Assembly: GCF_002917105.1 (NCBI RefSeq)
Contig: NZ_PQFZ01000017.1
Coordinates: 62,001 to 126,000 of the forward strand
Length of the DNA stretch: 64,000 nt
Source of the DNA: Allobosea psychrotolerans
GTDB taxonomy: Bacteria; Pseudomonadota; Alphaproteobacteria; Rhizobiales; Beijerinckiaceae
Reading direction: 5' to 3'
A program made the translations under genes and the position numbers. Under the pieces are notes generated by a model. The model saw only the letters and a program-made list of their open reading frames with translations, did not search any database and was not told the DNA's origin. This document shows positions 43,030-51,484 of this stretch, in pieces; the stretch's first letter is position 1, and every line of letters begins with the position of its first letter.

Positions 43030-44663
43030 TGACCGCGCTGGCCAAGGAGAAGCGGTCCTCGGGCCCGGCTGCCGGGCAGGTTCCTGCCAATGACTCGTCC
43101 GGGCTCGATGCCTCGGGCCAGCATTCGCTGCTGCGCTTCATCACCTGCGGTTCGGTCGATGACGGCAAGTCGACGCTGATCGGCCGGATGCTCTACGAGG
43201 CGGGTGCGGTGCTCGACGATCAGCTCGACACGCTCGACGCCGATTCCCGCAAATTCGGCACGCAAGGGACCCAGCCCGATTTCGCCTTGCTCGTCGACGG
43301 CCTGTCGGCCGAGCGCGAGCAGGGCATCACCATCGACGTCGCCTATCGCTATTTCGCCACGGAGAAGCGCAGCTTCATCGTCGCCGACACGCCCGGCCAC
43401 GAGCAATACACCCGCAACATGGCGACAGGCGCCTCGACGGCCGATCTCGCCATCATCCTGATCGATGCGCGCAAGGGCCTGCTGCCGCAGACGCGGCGGC
43501 ACTCCTTCATCGTCTCGCTGGTCGGGGTCCGTCATGTCGTCGTCGCGGTCAACAAGATGGACCTCGTCGGCTATGACGAGACCGTCTTCCGACGCATCGT
43601 CGCGGATTATCGCGAGGCGACGAAGTCGCTCGGCTTCGCCTCGGTCCGCTTCGTCCCGGTCTCGGCGCGCGACGGCGAGAATGTGATGCGCCGCTCGCCC
43701 GCCATGCCCTGGCATGACGGGCCGGCGCTGCTGCCCTTGCTCGAGACCATCGCCGTCGCGCCGGAGCGGCAAGGCGAGGGCGGCTTCGTCCTGCCGGTGC
43801 AATGGGTCAATCGGCCCAATCTCGATTTCCGCGGCTATGCCGGTCTGGCCGTTCGCGGCCGGGCGCGCGTCGGCGATGCCGTGACCGTCCTGCCCTCGGG
43901 GCGCGCGAGCCGGATCGCCCGTTTGATCGGCGCGGCAGGCGAGGCCAGCAACGCCGCCGTCGGCCAGGCCGTGACCGTGACGTTGGAGGACGATGTCGAT
44001 GTCTCGCGCGGCGATGTCATCGTCGCCGCGTCTTCGTCTGTGCCGGCCGGCCGCGAAATGAAGGCGCGCCTGCTCTGGACCGGCGAACGGGCCTTGCTGC
44101 AGGGCGGCCAGTTCCTGCTCAAGCTCGCGACGCAAAGCGCCAATGCGACGCTGGAAGTGCTGCATCACAGCATCGATATCGAGGGCTTCCGTCCGGTGCC
44201 GGCCCAGAGCCTGCGCATGAACGGCATCGGCTTCGTCAGCTTGAAGCTCGACAAGCCCGTTATCGCCCTGCCTTACCAGGAGAACCGTGAACTCGGTGGC
44301 TTCATCCTGATCGACCGGATCAGCAATGAGACGGTTGCTTTCGGCTTCGTCGAGGCGGCTGCGGGCGAAGCCGATGCCGGTGGCGTGGCGACCGGTCAGT
44401 TGGCGCGTTTGCGGCAGACGCTCATCCGGACCGTCGGCCGCTCCGGAACGCCCGATCGCCGGTTGTGGCTCGCTGCAGTGAGCTGGCGGCTGCTGAGCAC
44501 TGCCGGGCTGTTCCTGGCGGCCTGGGCGGTAACTGAACAGGTCGGCATATCAGCTGTGCTGGCGCTCGGGGATATCGCCCTGCGGCCGCTGCTGCGCAGG
44601 CTCCACGCGCTGCTGTGGCGCGAGCGCGCAGACTCGGCGTTGCAGGACGGTGCAGGTATCTGA
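43029..44663 (+). CDS. cysN: Sulfate adenylyltransferase subunit 1 (CysN) with DUF2061-like C-terminal tail
   Basis: A 544-residue translation-factor-type GTPase that drives APS synthesis with CysD. G motifs are visible: GSVDDGKST, DTPGHEQYTRNM and NKMDLVGYD, followed by two beta-barrel domains. The canonical CysN part ends near residue 442 (AFGFVE). There is no APS-kinase (CysC) domain. Instead about 100 extra residues follow, including a membrane-type segment SWRLLSTAGLFLAAWAVT and a second hydrophobic stretch before LLRRLHALLWRER. The pattern SWR...T......E.....L...LHALLWRE resembles DUF2061 (KxxSWRxxGT...YYLHERLW). This could anchor the sulfurylase to the membrane. The DUF2061 match is by eye. 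Confidence 0.9.
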   Translation: MTALAKEKRSSGPAAGQVPANDSSGLDASGQHSLLRFITCGSVDDGKSTLIGRMLYEAGAVLDDQLDTLDADSRKFGTQGTQPDFALLVDGLSAEREQGITIDVAYRYFATEKRSFIVADTPGHEQYTRNMATGASTADLAIILIDARKGLLPQTRRHSFIVSLVGVRHVVVAVNKMDLVGYDETVFRRIVADYREATKSLGFASVRFVPVSARDGENVMRRSPAMPWHDGPALLPLLETIAVAPERQGEGGFVLPVQWVNRPNLDFRGYAGLAVRGRARVGDAVTVLPSGRASRIARLIGAAGEASNAAVGQAVTVTLEDDVDVSRGDVIVAASSSVPAGREMKARLLWTGERALLQGGQFLLKLATQSANATLEVLHHSIDIEGFRPVPAQSLRMNGIGFVSLKLDKPVIALPYQENRELGGFILIDRISNETVAFGFVEAAAGEADAGGVATGQLARLRQTLIRTVGRSGTPDRRLWLAAVSWRLLSTAGLFLAAWAVTEQVGISAVLALGDIALRPLLRRLHALLWRERADSALQDGAGI

Positions 44664-44730
44664 GAGACGCAGGGTATCCAGGAGACGCCGACCGGCATTC
44701 TGCCGGCCGGGGTTGATCAGGCGATGGGGA

Positions 44731-45612
44731 TCACGCCGCCTGCGAATAGCTGCTGGTTGCGGAGCTCGCGCTTCCCAACTGGTAAACGTTGCCATAGCTC
44801 TGCGAGGCGTTGAGGAACGCGGCCGGGGGCTGAGGCGGGGGGCCACGCTTGTCCGACGCTTGCTGGAAGGCGGTCTGCTCGTCCTTGGAAATCGATCCGT
44901 TCTTGTCGGAATCGATTGCATCGAACAGCTTGCTCAGAAGATCGCTGGAACCGGAAGCCGTCTTGTCGGAGTTCAGGGCGCTCAGGAATTCGTCCTTGGC
45001 GACGCTGCCATCGGAATTCGCGTCGAGCTGCGAGAAGATGTCCTGATCGTCGGAACTCTCGCTGGAGGCGTCCTGCGGCGGCGGCGGTGGCGGCGGTCCG
45101 GCGGCCTTGAGCGTGTCCTGGAAGGCGGACTGCTCGTCCTTGGAGATCGATCCGTCGGAGTCGGAGTCGATCGCGTCGAAGAGGTCCCCCAAGGCGCTGG
45201 TCGAGTCGCTCGTGCCCGTGGAGAAGGCCTGGGTGAACTCGTCCTTGGCGATGCTGCCGTCGGAGTTGGCATCGATCTGCGAGAAGATATCGGTCCCGCC
45301 GCTCGTCGTGCTGTCGCTGGCGCTGCTGGTCTGGCCGGATTGAAGCCCGAACAGGAAGGATTGCAGCTGCTGGCCTGCCTTTTCGGCCTTGGCCTTGAAC
45401 GCATCCGACTCCGCCTTTGTGACCGAGCCGTCGCTGTCGCTGTCGATCGCCTTGAAAAGCGCTTCGCTCTTGGCGCTGTCAGTACCCTTGGGAGCTCCGC
45501 TCTGGAACTCGTCGAGGCTGAGGGAGCCGCTGCTGTTGCTATCTAGTGTATCGAAGCTGGGTGGTTTCGGCGGAGGCGGACGAAAGCCGCCAACGCTGCC
45601 GATGCTCGACAT
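44731..45612 (-). CDS. Six-EF-hand calcium-binding protein
   Basis: A 293-residue acidic protein with six EF-hand loops at residues 24-35, 57-68, 114-125, 149-160, 197-208 and 234-245, for example DSDSDGSVTKAE and DANSDGSIAKDE. Every loop has acidic or Asn/Ser ligands at positions 1, 3, 5 and 9, Gly at 6 and Glu at 12. They form three pairs separated by Ser/Thr/Gly-rich and Pro-rich (PPPPPPP) linkers. There is no N-terminal signal peptide or membrane helix, so it is cytoplasmic or exported by another route. Roles in calcium buffering or signalling are inferred. It is convergent with the cys operon. The 187 bases upstream include a 7-bp-arm palindrome at 45634-45649. Confidence 0.85.
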   Translation of the reverse strand: MSSIGSVGGFRPPPPKPPSFDTLDSNSSGSLSLDEFQSGAPKGTDSAKSEALFKAIDSDSDGSVTKAESDAFKAKAEKAGQQLQSFLFGLQSGQTSSASDSTTSGGTDIFSQIDANSDGSIAKDEFTQAFSTGTSDSTSALGDLFDAIDSDSDGSISKDEQSAFQDTLKAAGPPPPPPPQDASSESSDDQDIFSQLDANSDGSVAKDEFLSALNSDKTASGSSDLLSKLFDAIDSDKNGSISKDEQTAFQQASDKRGPPPQPPAAFLNASQSYGNVYQLGSASSATSSYSQAA

Positions 45613-45633
45613 GAAATGTCTCCATCACTGATT

Positions 45634-45649
45634 GCCGTCGGTCGACGGC
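45634..45649. promoter_or_regulatory. Palindrome in the 5' region of the EF-hand gene
   Basis: GCCGTCG-GT-CGACGGC is a perfect inverted repeat with 7-bp arms, 21 bases upstream of the EF-hand gene ATG on the minus strand. It could be a repressor site or a 5'-leader hairpin. No regulator gene is adjacent, so the role is unassigned. Confidence 0.35.
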
Positions 45650-45799
45650 GCAAACAGAGTCAACGAGAAATCCATGCCGGATCGCTAAGCCTGTGCCATT
45701 GCGGAAAAGATCTTGGTTTCGATTGTTTTCGAAATGCGGTGACCGAAACATATAGAAACATAATCGCCGCGCCGGGGCAGGCCTTCACGGGTCAGGCTT

Positions 45800-46207
45800 T
45801 CAGCGGCCGACGACCGCGGTCGCCTCGATCTCGATCAGGGCCTGCGGCTCGACCAGCGCCACCACCTGCACCACGGCCATGGCGGGGAAATGCCGGCCGA
45901 GCACCTCGCGATAGACGGGTCCCATCTCCTTCAGGCTGGCGCGATAGGTCGCGATGTCGGTGACGTACCAGGTCAGCCGGACGATATCCTCGACCTGCCC
46001 GCCGCCGGCCTCGACCACGGCCTTGATGTTGATCAGCGTCTGTCGGAGCTGCGGCAGGAAGCCCTGCGCGAAGACGCCGGCCTCGTCCCAGCCGACGAGC
46101 CCGCCGGTGACCAGGACGCGCCCCTCCGCGACCATGCCGTTGGCATAGCCGCGTGGTGTGGGCCAGCCCTCCGGCAGGATGGCGCGTTGTGTTGCAGCAC
46201 TCGACAT
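45800..46207 (-). CDS. RidA/YjgF-like protein without the canonical catalytic arginine
   Basis: A 135-residue protein of the RidA (YjgF/YER057c/UK114) superfamily, normally a trimer. Typical elements are RVLVTGGLVGWD, QLRQTLINIKAVVEAGGG, IVRLTWYVTDIATY and the C-terminal IEIEATAVV. Aligning FPAMAVVQVVALVEPQAL by hand to E. coli RidA puts Ala117 where Arg105 contacts the substrate carboxylate, so it belongs with Rid subfamilies that lack this residue. It is the last gene of the 2-aminobenzoate-type operon, 46 bases after the ligase. The pathway generates an amino-enone CoA ester, so an enamine-handling role is attractive but unproven. Confidence 0.85.
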   Translation of the reverse strand: MSSAATQRAILPEGWPTPRGYANGMVAEGRVLVTGGLVGWDEAGVFAQGFLPQLRQTLINIKAVVEAGGGQVEDIVRLTWYVTDIATYRASLKEMGPVYREVLGRHFPAMAVVQVVALVEPQALIEIEATAVVGR

Positions 46208-46253
46208 GGTGTCGCCTCGGTTTGGCCGTTCCGGCTCGTGTTTCGAAGAAGGG

Positions 46254-47897
46254 TCAGGCCTCGCTGCGCGCGATCTCGCGCAATGCGAAGCGCTGCAGCT
46301 TGCCGGTCGGCGTTTTGGGCAGGGCCGTCACGAACGCGATGGCGCGCGGGTATTTATAGGGCGCGATATGCGCTTTCACGTGCTCCTGCAACTCCTTGAC
46401 GAGGTTCGCATCGCCCAGGATGCCCTCGCGCAGCACGACATAGGCTTTGACGATCTGTCCCCGGTCCGGGCAGGGCGCGCCGACGACGCCGCATTCGGCG
46501 ACCGCAGGGTGCGTCAGCAGGCAGATTTCGACTTCGGGGCCGGCGATATTGTAGCCGGCCGAGATGATCATGTCGTCGGAGCGGGCCTGATACCAGAAAT
46601 AGCCGTCCGCATCGCGCAGATAGGTGTCGCCGGTGACGTTCCAGCCATCCAGCACATATTTGGCCTGGCGCGCATCGGCGAGATAGCGGCAGCCGGTCGG
46701 GCCACGCACCGCCAGCCGGCCGGGCGTGCCGTCGGGGCACTCGACGCCGGCTTCATCGATGATCTTGGCCTCATAGCCGGGAACGGGGAGACCGGTCGCG
46801 CCCGGCCTGATCGTCTCGCGCGGTGCGCCGATGAAGATGTGCAGCATCTCGGTTGCGCCGATGCCGTCCATCAGCGGCAGCCCGGTCCTGGCCTGCCAGG
46901 CGTCGAAAGTCGGCTTGGGCAGGGCCTCGCCGGCCGAGACGCAGATGCGCAAGCTGGAGATGTCGCGCCCTTCGAGCCGGTCGAGCATGGCGCGATAGGC
47001 TGTCGGCGCGGTGAAGACGACGGAGGCCTTGTGACGCTCGATCGCGTCGATCAGATCGGGTGGGCCGGCCTTCTCCGGCAGGATCATCGCCGCGCCGATC
47101 CGCATCGGGAAAAGCACGAGCCCGCCGAGTCCGAAGGTGAAGGCGAGCGGCGGCGAGCCGATGAAGCGGTCCTCCGGATCGGCTTTGAGCACGCGGGCAC
47201 CATAGCAGTCGCAGATTGCCAGGATGTCGCGCTGGAAATGCATCGTGCCCTTGGGCTCGCCGGTCGTGCCGGAGGTGAAGCCGATCAGGCAGACATCGTC
47301 GCTCGCCGTGTCGGCGGCGGTGAAGTTCTCATAGCCGGGCTGGCGCATCAGTGCGTCCAGGCTGCCAGTGGCGTCGTCGCCCCAGCTCACGATCCGTGTC
47401 AGCTCCGGCGCCTGGGCCTGCGCCGCCTCCAGCTCGCCGAGCAAGCGATGGTCGCACAGCGCCAGCGCAATCTTCGCCTTGCGGATCGGATAGATGAGCT
47501 CACCCGCACGCAGCATCGGCATGGTCGCAACCACGACGCCGCCGGCCTTCAGCACGGCGAGATAGCTCGCCACCATCATCGGCGTGTTGGCGGCGCGCAG
47601 CAGCACGCGGTTGCCCGTGACCATGCCGAGGTCGCGTATCAGCACATTGGCGATGCGGTTCACCTGTTCGGCGAGATCGGCATAGCTCCAGCGCAGATCG
47701 CCCGCGATGATCGCGGTCCGTCCGCCCCGCCCTTCCAAGACATGGCGGTCGAGCAGCTCCGTGACGACGTTGAGCCGTTCCGGATAGGTCAGCCCCGCTT
47801 CTGTCAGCCTGAGATCGGGCCAGCTGTCGCGCGGCGGCAGGTTGTCCCGCGCGAAACCGTCCTCATGCCCCGATCTCGCGAATCCGGTTGCTGTCAT
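46254..47897 (-). CDS. Aryl-CoA ligase, probably 2-aminobenzoate-CoA ligase
   Basis: A 547-residue ANL-superfamily enzyme of the benzoate-CoA ligase group that would activate an aromatic acid with ATP and CoA. Motifs in order are [14 protein letters not shown] (P-loop), [49 protein letters not shown] (hinge) and [10 protein letters not shown] with the catalytic Lys. The ATG at 47897 follows an AGGGGA ribosome binding site and overlaps the acyl-CoA dehydrogenase gene by 35 bases; a start at 47921 is possible. The neighbouring monooxygenase/reductase fusion points to 2-aminobenzoate as substrate. Salicylate or another ortho-substituted benzoate cannot be excluded. Confidence 0.87.
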   Translation of the reverse strand: MTATGFARSGHEDGFARDNLPPRDSWPDLRLTEAGLTYPERLNVVTELLDRHVLEGRGGRTAIIAGDLRWSYADLAEQVNRIANVLIRDLGMVTGNRVLLRAANTPMMVASYLAVLKAGGVVVATMPMLRAGELIYPIRKAKIALALCDHRLLGELEAAQAQAPELTRIVSWGDDATGSLDALMRQPGYENFTAADTASDDVCLIGFTSGTTGEPKGTMHFQRDILAICDCYGARVLKADPEDRFIGSPPLAFTFGLGGLVLFPMRIGAAMILPEKAGPPDLIDAIERHKASVVFTAPTAYRAMLDRLEGRDISSLRICVSAGEALPKPTFDAWQARTGLPLMDGIGATEMLHIFIGAPRETIRPGATGLPVPGYEAKIIDEAGVECPDGTPGRLAVRGPTGCRYLADARQAKYVLDGWNVTGDTYLRDADGYFWYQARSDDMIISAGYNIAGPEVEICLLTHPAVAECGVVGAPCPDRGQIVKAYVVLREGILGDANLVKELQEHVKAHIAPYKYPRAIAFVTALPKTPTGKLQRFALREIARSEA

Positions 47898-49137
47898 CTC
47901 GTTCCCCTGCCTTCTCGGCATGTGTCTTGAGCAGGTCGCGTGCGATCACGACCTTCTGGACCTCGCTGGCGCCCTCATAGATGCGCAAGGCCCTAATTTC
48001 CCGGTACAATTCCTCCACCTTGACGCCCTTGGTCACGCCGAGCCCGCCATGGATCTGGACGGCACGGTCGATGACGCGCTGGGCGTTCTCTGTTGCGACG
48101 AGTTTGGCGAGCGCCGCCTCGCGGGTGACGCGGGGTGCGCCACGATCCTTGGTCCAGGCGGCGCGATAGATAAGCAGCGCTGCGGCATCGACCTCGGCCG
48201 CGCTGTCGGCGATGGCCGCTTGCGACAATTGCAGGTCGCCGAGCGTGCCGCCGAAGAGCTTGCGGCCATTGGCGTGCGAGACCGTCTCGTGCAGCGCCCT
48301 CCGTGCAAAACCGAGAGCGGCTGCGCCGACTGTCGAGCGGAAGATGTCGAGCGTGGCCATCGCGACCTTGAAGCCGTCGCCGGGGCCGCCGATGCGGTTC
48401 TCGACCGGGATGCGGCAGGCATCGAAGCGCAAGGTGGCGAGCGGGTGCGGCGCGATCACGTCGATGCGCTCGGCAATGCTCAGGCCAGGCGTGTCCGCCT
48501 CGACCAGGAAGGCGGAAAGTCCGCGCGCGCCGGGCGCCTCGGCCGTTCGGGCGAAGACGACATAGTGGTCGGCGATGCCGCCATTCGAGATCCAGGTCTT
48601 TTCGCCGTCGATCCGGATATGCGTGTTGCCGTCCGGCGTGGCGCTGGTCGCCATGGCGGCGACGTCGGAACCCGCTTCCCGCTCCGACAGTGCGAAGGCG
48701 GCGATGCGCTTGCCGTCGCGGATGCCGGGCAGGATGTGCTGCTTCATCGCCTGCGAGCCCGCGAGCGTGATCGAACCCGTGCCGAGCCCCTGCATGGCGA
48801 AGGCGAAATCGGCGAGCCCGTCACGCGCCGCCAGGATCTCGCGGGCGAGGCAGAGCGTGCGGACGTCGAGCGCCTCGCTCAGGCCGCCATAGGCTGCCGG
48901 CACGACGGCCTTGAGGAAGCCCGCCTCGCCAAGCGCCTTGACGCGGGCTCGGCAGGCGGCATCGACATCGTCATGCGGCAAGCCGGTCAGGGTGGCGTCG
49001 GCCCAGGCCGAAAGCCCCTCGGCGAAGCCGCGATGGCGGTCCTCGAAGAAGGGCCAGTCGAGCGTGTCGCCCAGGATCGCCATGCCCAGAGGTGTCATGC
49101 CCGAGGGCGCCTGGCCGAGAATGCCGCTGCCCGCCAT
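47863..49137 (-). CDS. Acyl-CoA dehydrogenase family protein
   Basis: A 424-residue flavoprotein of the acyl-CoA dehydrogenase family. Recognisable blocks are [49 protein letters not shown] and [20 protein letters not shown], and the C-terminal [19 protein letters not shown] contains the usual catalytic Glu region. In a 2-aminobenzoyl-CoA pathway it would oxidise the alicyclic CoA ester made by the monooxygenase/reductase, in a beta-oxidation-like sequence. The ATG at 49137 lies one base after the hydratase stop with GAGGGG upstream; an internal Met about a dozen residues later is an alternative. It overlaps the ligase gene at its 3' end. Confidence 0.9.
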   Translation of the reverse strand: MAGSGILGQAPSGMTPLGMAILGDTLDWPFFEDRHRGFAEGLSAWADATLTGLPHDDVDAACRARVKALGEAGFLKAVVPAAYGGLSEALDVRTLCLAREILAARDGLADFAFAMQGLGTGSITLAGSQAMKQHILPGIRDGKRIAAFALSEREAGSDVAAMATSATPDGNTHIRIDGEKTWISNGGIADHYVVFARTAEAPGARGLSAFLVEADTPGLSIAERIDVIAPHPLATLRFDACRIPVENRIGGPGDGFKVAMATLDIFRSTVGAAALGFARRALHETVSHANGRKLFGGTLGDLQLSQAAIADSAAEVDAAALLIYRAAWTKDRGAPRVTREAALAKLVATENAQRVIDRAVQIHGGLGVTKGVKVEELYREIRALRIYEGASEVQKVVIARDLLKTHAEKAGERDDSNRIREIGA

Positions 49138-49138
49138 C

Positions 49139-49972
49139 TCAATTCCCCTCGAAGACCGGCTTCTGCTTGTTGGCGAAGGCGCGGTAGGCGCGGGCGAAAT
49201 CCTCGGTCTGCATGCACAAGGCCTGCGCCACGGCCTCTGCCTCGATCGCACTCTCGACCGACATCGCCCATTCCATTTCGAGCATGCGCTTGGTCATGGC
49301 GTTGGCGAAGGTCGGCCCGTCGGCGAGCTCGGCTGCGAGCGCCTGGGCTTCGCCGAGCAGGCCCTCCTTGGTCACGAGCCGGTTGAGGAAGCCCCAGCGT
49401 TCGGCTTCCTCGCCCTTCAGCGCGCGGCCGGTGTAGAGCATTTCGGCTGCGCGGCCCTGGCCGACGATGCGCGGCAGCATCGCGCAGGCGCCCATGTCGC
49501 AGCCGGCGAGGCCGACGCGGTTGAACAGGAAGGCGATCTTGCTCTCGGCCGTGCCCAGCCGCAGATCCGAGGCCATCGCCATGATCGCGCCTGCGCCGGC
49601 GCAGATGCCGTCGATCGCGGCGATGACCGGCTGTGGGCAGGCGCGCATCGCCTTGACCAGTTCCCCGGTCATGCGGGTGAACTTCAACAGCTCCTTGGTC
49701 TCCATCGCGACCAGCGGCCCGATGATCTCGAAGACATCGCCGCCCGAGGAGAAGTTGCCGCCGGCGCCGGTGACGACGATCGCCTTGACGTCCTCTTCCT
49801 TCTGCGCGGCCAGGAAGAAATCGGTGAGCTCGCGGTAGCTTGCGAAGGTCAGCGGATTCTTCTTCTCAGGCCGGTTCAGCGTCACCGTCGCGACCTTGCC
49901 CGCGACGTTCAGCTCGAAATGTACCGGCGTGAAACCCACCAGCGGCAAGGTCGTGGCGTTGGCGAGGCTCAT
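49139..49972 (-). CDS. Enoyl-CoA hydratase/isomerase family protein
   Basis: A 277-residue crotonase-fold protein. It shows [17 protein letters not shown], the oxyanion-hole segments [15 protein letters not shown] and [19 protein letters not shown], and [20 protein letters not shown]. It would hydrate or open an unsaturated alicyclic CoA intermediate in the aminobenzoate pathway; the exact step is inferred. I chose ATG at 49972 ([14 protein letters not shown]), which overlaps the MarR stop as ATGA. In-frame starts further upstream lie within the MarR gene. Operon order and tight spacing link it to the dehydrogenase and ligase. Confidence 0.9.
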   Translation of the reverse strand: MSLANATTLPLVGFTPVHFELNVAGKVATVTLNRPEKKNPLTFASYRELTDFFLAAQKEEDVKAIVVTGAGGNFSSGGDVFEIIGPLVAMETKELLKFTRMTGELVKAMRACPQPVIAAIDGICAGAGAIMAMASDLRLGTAESKIAFLFNRVGLAGCDMGACAMLPRIVGQGRAAEMLYTGRALKGEEAERWGFLNRLVTKEGLLGEAQALAAELADGPTFANAMTKRMLEMEWAMSVESAIEAEAVAQALCMQTEDFARAYRAFANKQKPVFEGN

Positions 49973-50496
49973 GCCTTGTCTCCGTTGGCGCGCTGCGCGA
50001 TCGCCGCATGCAGCGAGGTCTTGGTGCGGCCGAGCAACCGGAACAATTGCGTGGTCTCGGTAGGGTCGAGCCCCGCAAAAAGCTCCGCGATCCAACCCTC
50101 ATGCCGCTCGGCCATCGCCTTGAAGGCCTTGCGTCCCTGCGCCGTCAGCGTCAGCACCTGCACGCGCCGGTCCTGCGCGGCGGCACGCTTGTCGACGAGC
50201 CCATCGGCCAGGAGCCCGGCGACGACGGCGGTGACGTTGCCGTTCGAGACCATCAATCGCTGCGAGACCTCGCCGACGGTCATGCCGGTGGTCGATTTCT
50301 CGAGCTGCGCCATCAGGTCGAAGCGCGGCAGTGTCGTCTTGAACTCCTCGCGCAGGCGGTTGCGGATCTCGGTCTCGATCAGGGTCGAGCAGGTCAGCAG
50401 TCTGAGCCAGAGCCGCAATTCATCCTTGTGATCGCCGGGGCGTTCGCTGGCCTTGGTCTCGCGGTCGAGCACGAGGCTGGGGGAGGGCGTTTCCAT
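49969..50496 (-). CDS. MarR-family transcriptional regulator of the aromatic operon
   Basis: A 175-residue winged-helix regulator of the MarR family. It has an N-terminal helical dimer segment, the helix-turn-helix [20 protein letters not shown] (residues about 72-91), the wing [17 protein letters not shown] and C-terminal helices. It is encoded within the catabolic operon, three bases after the SDR gene and overlapping the hydratase start. MarR regulators of aryl-CoA pathways often bind the CoA thioester to derepress; that mode is likely here but inferred. Two related dyads in the divergent promoter region (51285-51297 and 51436-51457) are candidate operators. Confidence 0.9.
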   Translation of the reverse strand: METPSPSLVLDRETKASERPGDHKDELRLWLRLLTCSTLIETEIRNRLREEFKTTLPRFDLMAQLEKSTTGMTVGEVSQRLMVSNGNVTAVVAGLLADGLVDKRAAAQDRRVQVLTLTAQGRKAFKAMAERHEGWIAELFAGLDPTETTQLFRLLGRTKTSLHAAIAQRANGDKA

Positions 50497-50499
50497 GGC

Positions 50500-51255
50500 C
50501 TAGAACTCCCCGCCATTGATCAGGATCGATTGTCCGGTGATGGATTGGCTGGTCGGCCCGCAGAGATAGAGCACGGCGGCGGCGACCTCTTGCGGCGCGA
50601 TCAAACGCCCCTGCGGATTATCCTTCACCAATTGCGCCAGCGCCTGCTCATCCGAAAGGCTGGTCTTGGCGGTGATCGCGCTGATGCTGCCTGCGACCAT
50701 GTCGGTGTCGGTGTAGCCGGGGCAGATCGCGTTGACCGTGACGCCGGCGCGTGCCGTTTCCAGCGCGAGCGAGCGCACCAGGCCGATCACGGCATGTTTG
50801 GCGGCGGCATAGGCCGAGACATAGGCATAGCCGCGATGCCCGGCGGTCGAGGCGATGGCGATCAAGCGACCATTGCGGCGCTCCAGCATGCCGGGCAGCA
50901 CCGCGTGGAAGGCGTTGACCGTTCCGATCAGATTGATCTCGCTCATGCGGCGGAAGCGCTCGGCATCGCTGCGCGCGAACGGCCCGGTCTCGACTGCGCC
51001 GGCATTGGCGACGGCGATGTCGAAGGGCTGGGTTTGCGCCAAGGCGGCAGCGGCGACGGCAGTCGCTGCCTCGTCGCGGATATCGCAGGACATGAACGCG
51101 TCGGCGTCGCCGGCCTCGACCGCCTCTTGCAGAACCTTCGCGTCGCGCCCGATGATGCTGACGCGGGCGCCCTCGCGCTTCAGCGCGGCCGCAACGGCGC
51201 GGCCGATGCCGCGCCCACCGCCTGTCACCAGTGCATGCTGTCCTGCAAGACCCAT
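50500..51255 (-). CDS. Short-chain dehydrogenase, probable 3-hydroxyacyl-CoA dehydrogenase of the aromatic pathway
   Basis: A 251-residue classical SDR. It has the cofactor motif TGGGRGIG near the N-terminus, NAG in VANAGAVETG, the catalytic Ser in IASTAGHRG and the YxxxK motif in SAYAAAKHAVIGLVRS. PGYTDTDM and the C-terminal GQSILINGGEF complete the fold. The catalytic residues are intact, unlike the SDR at 40.3 kb. It is the first gene of the minus-strand catabolic operon, so an NAD-dependent oxidation of the hydroxyacyl-CoA formed by the hydratase is the probable role. The ATG at 51255 is preceded by an AGGAGA element and by the MarR-type dyad. Confidence 0.88.
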   Translation of the reverse strand: MGLAGQHALVTGGGRGIGRAVAAALKREGARVSIIGRDAKVLQEAVEAGDADAFMSCDIRDEAATAVAAAALAQTQPFDIAVANAGAVETGPFARSDAERFRRMSEINLIGTVNAFHAVLPGMLERRNGRLIAIASTAGHRGYAYVSAYAAAKHAVIGLVRSLALETARAGVTVNAICPGYTDTDMVAGSISAITAKTSLSDEQALAQLVKDNPQGRLIAPQEVAAAVLYLCGPTSQSITGQSILINGGEF

Positions 51256-51284
51256 CCTGAGCGATCTCCTGATAAGCCAATATA

Positions 51285-51297
51285 TTTTAGGTCTAAA
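51285..51297. promoter_or_regulatory. Candidate MarR operator proximal to the SDR-MarR operon
   Basis: TTTTAG-GT-CTAAA at 51285-51297 is a 5-bp-arm dyad 29 bases upstream of the SDR start. Its core TTTTAGGTCT recurs in inverted orientation at 51444-51453, within the second dyad before the divergent monooxygenase gene. Two inverted copies of one core in a divergent promoter region flanked by a MarR-regulated operon is the usual picture for autoregulation and coregulation. Binding is inferred. Confidence 0.5.
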
Positions 51298-51435
51298 GGA
51301 ATTTGCAAGCGCCGTGATCGGCTTCGAGGCAGGCCGAGAAGCTCGGTAGAAACCACGTTATACGGCTGATGCGCGTCCGATTTCACGCTTCAAGCTTGCA
51401 TGAGTCGGCGAATGAAATGAGCCTCTTGAGATAAA

Positions 51436-51457
51436 ATTATTTCAGACCTAAAATAAT
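51436..51457. promoter_or_regulatory. Candidate MarR operator proximal to the monooxygenase/reductase gene
   Basis: This is a 22-base near-palindrome: left half ATTATTTCAGA, right half CCTAAAATAAT, with only the central bases and one pair per arm deviating. It lies 27 bases upstream of the preferred monooxygenase start at 51485 and shares its core with the dyad at 51285. The AT-rich halves stand out in this GC-rich DNA and have the length and symmetry typical of MarR sites. Confidence 0.55.
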
Positions 51458-51484
51458 TTCATAGCCCATGTTTCGGAGGTCATG

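Noticed and set aside
44693-44707. Short CCGGC/GCCGG stem between cysN and the EF-hand gene as a terminator.
   Set aside because: Only five base pairs and no T-tract; too weak to list as a feature.
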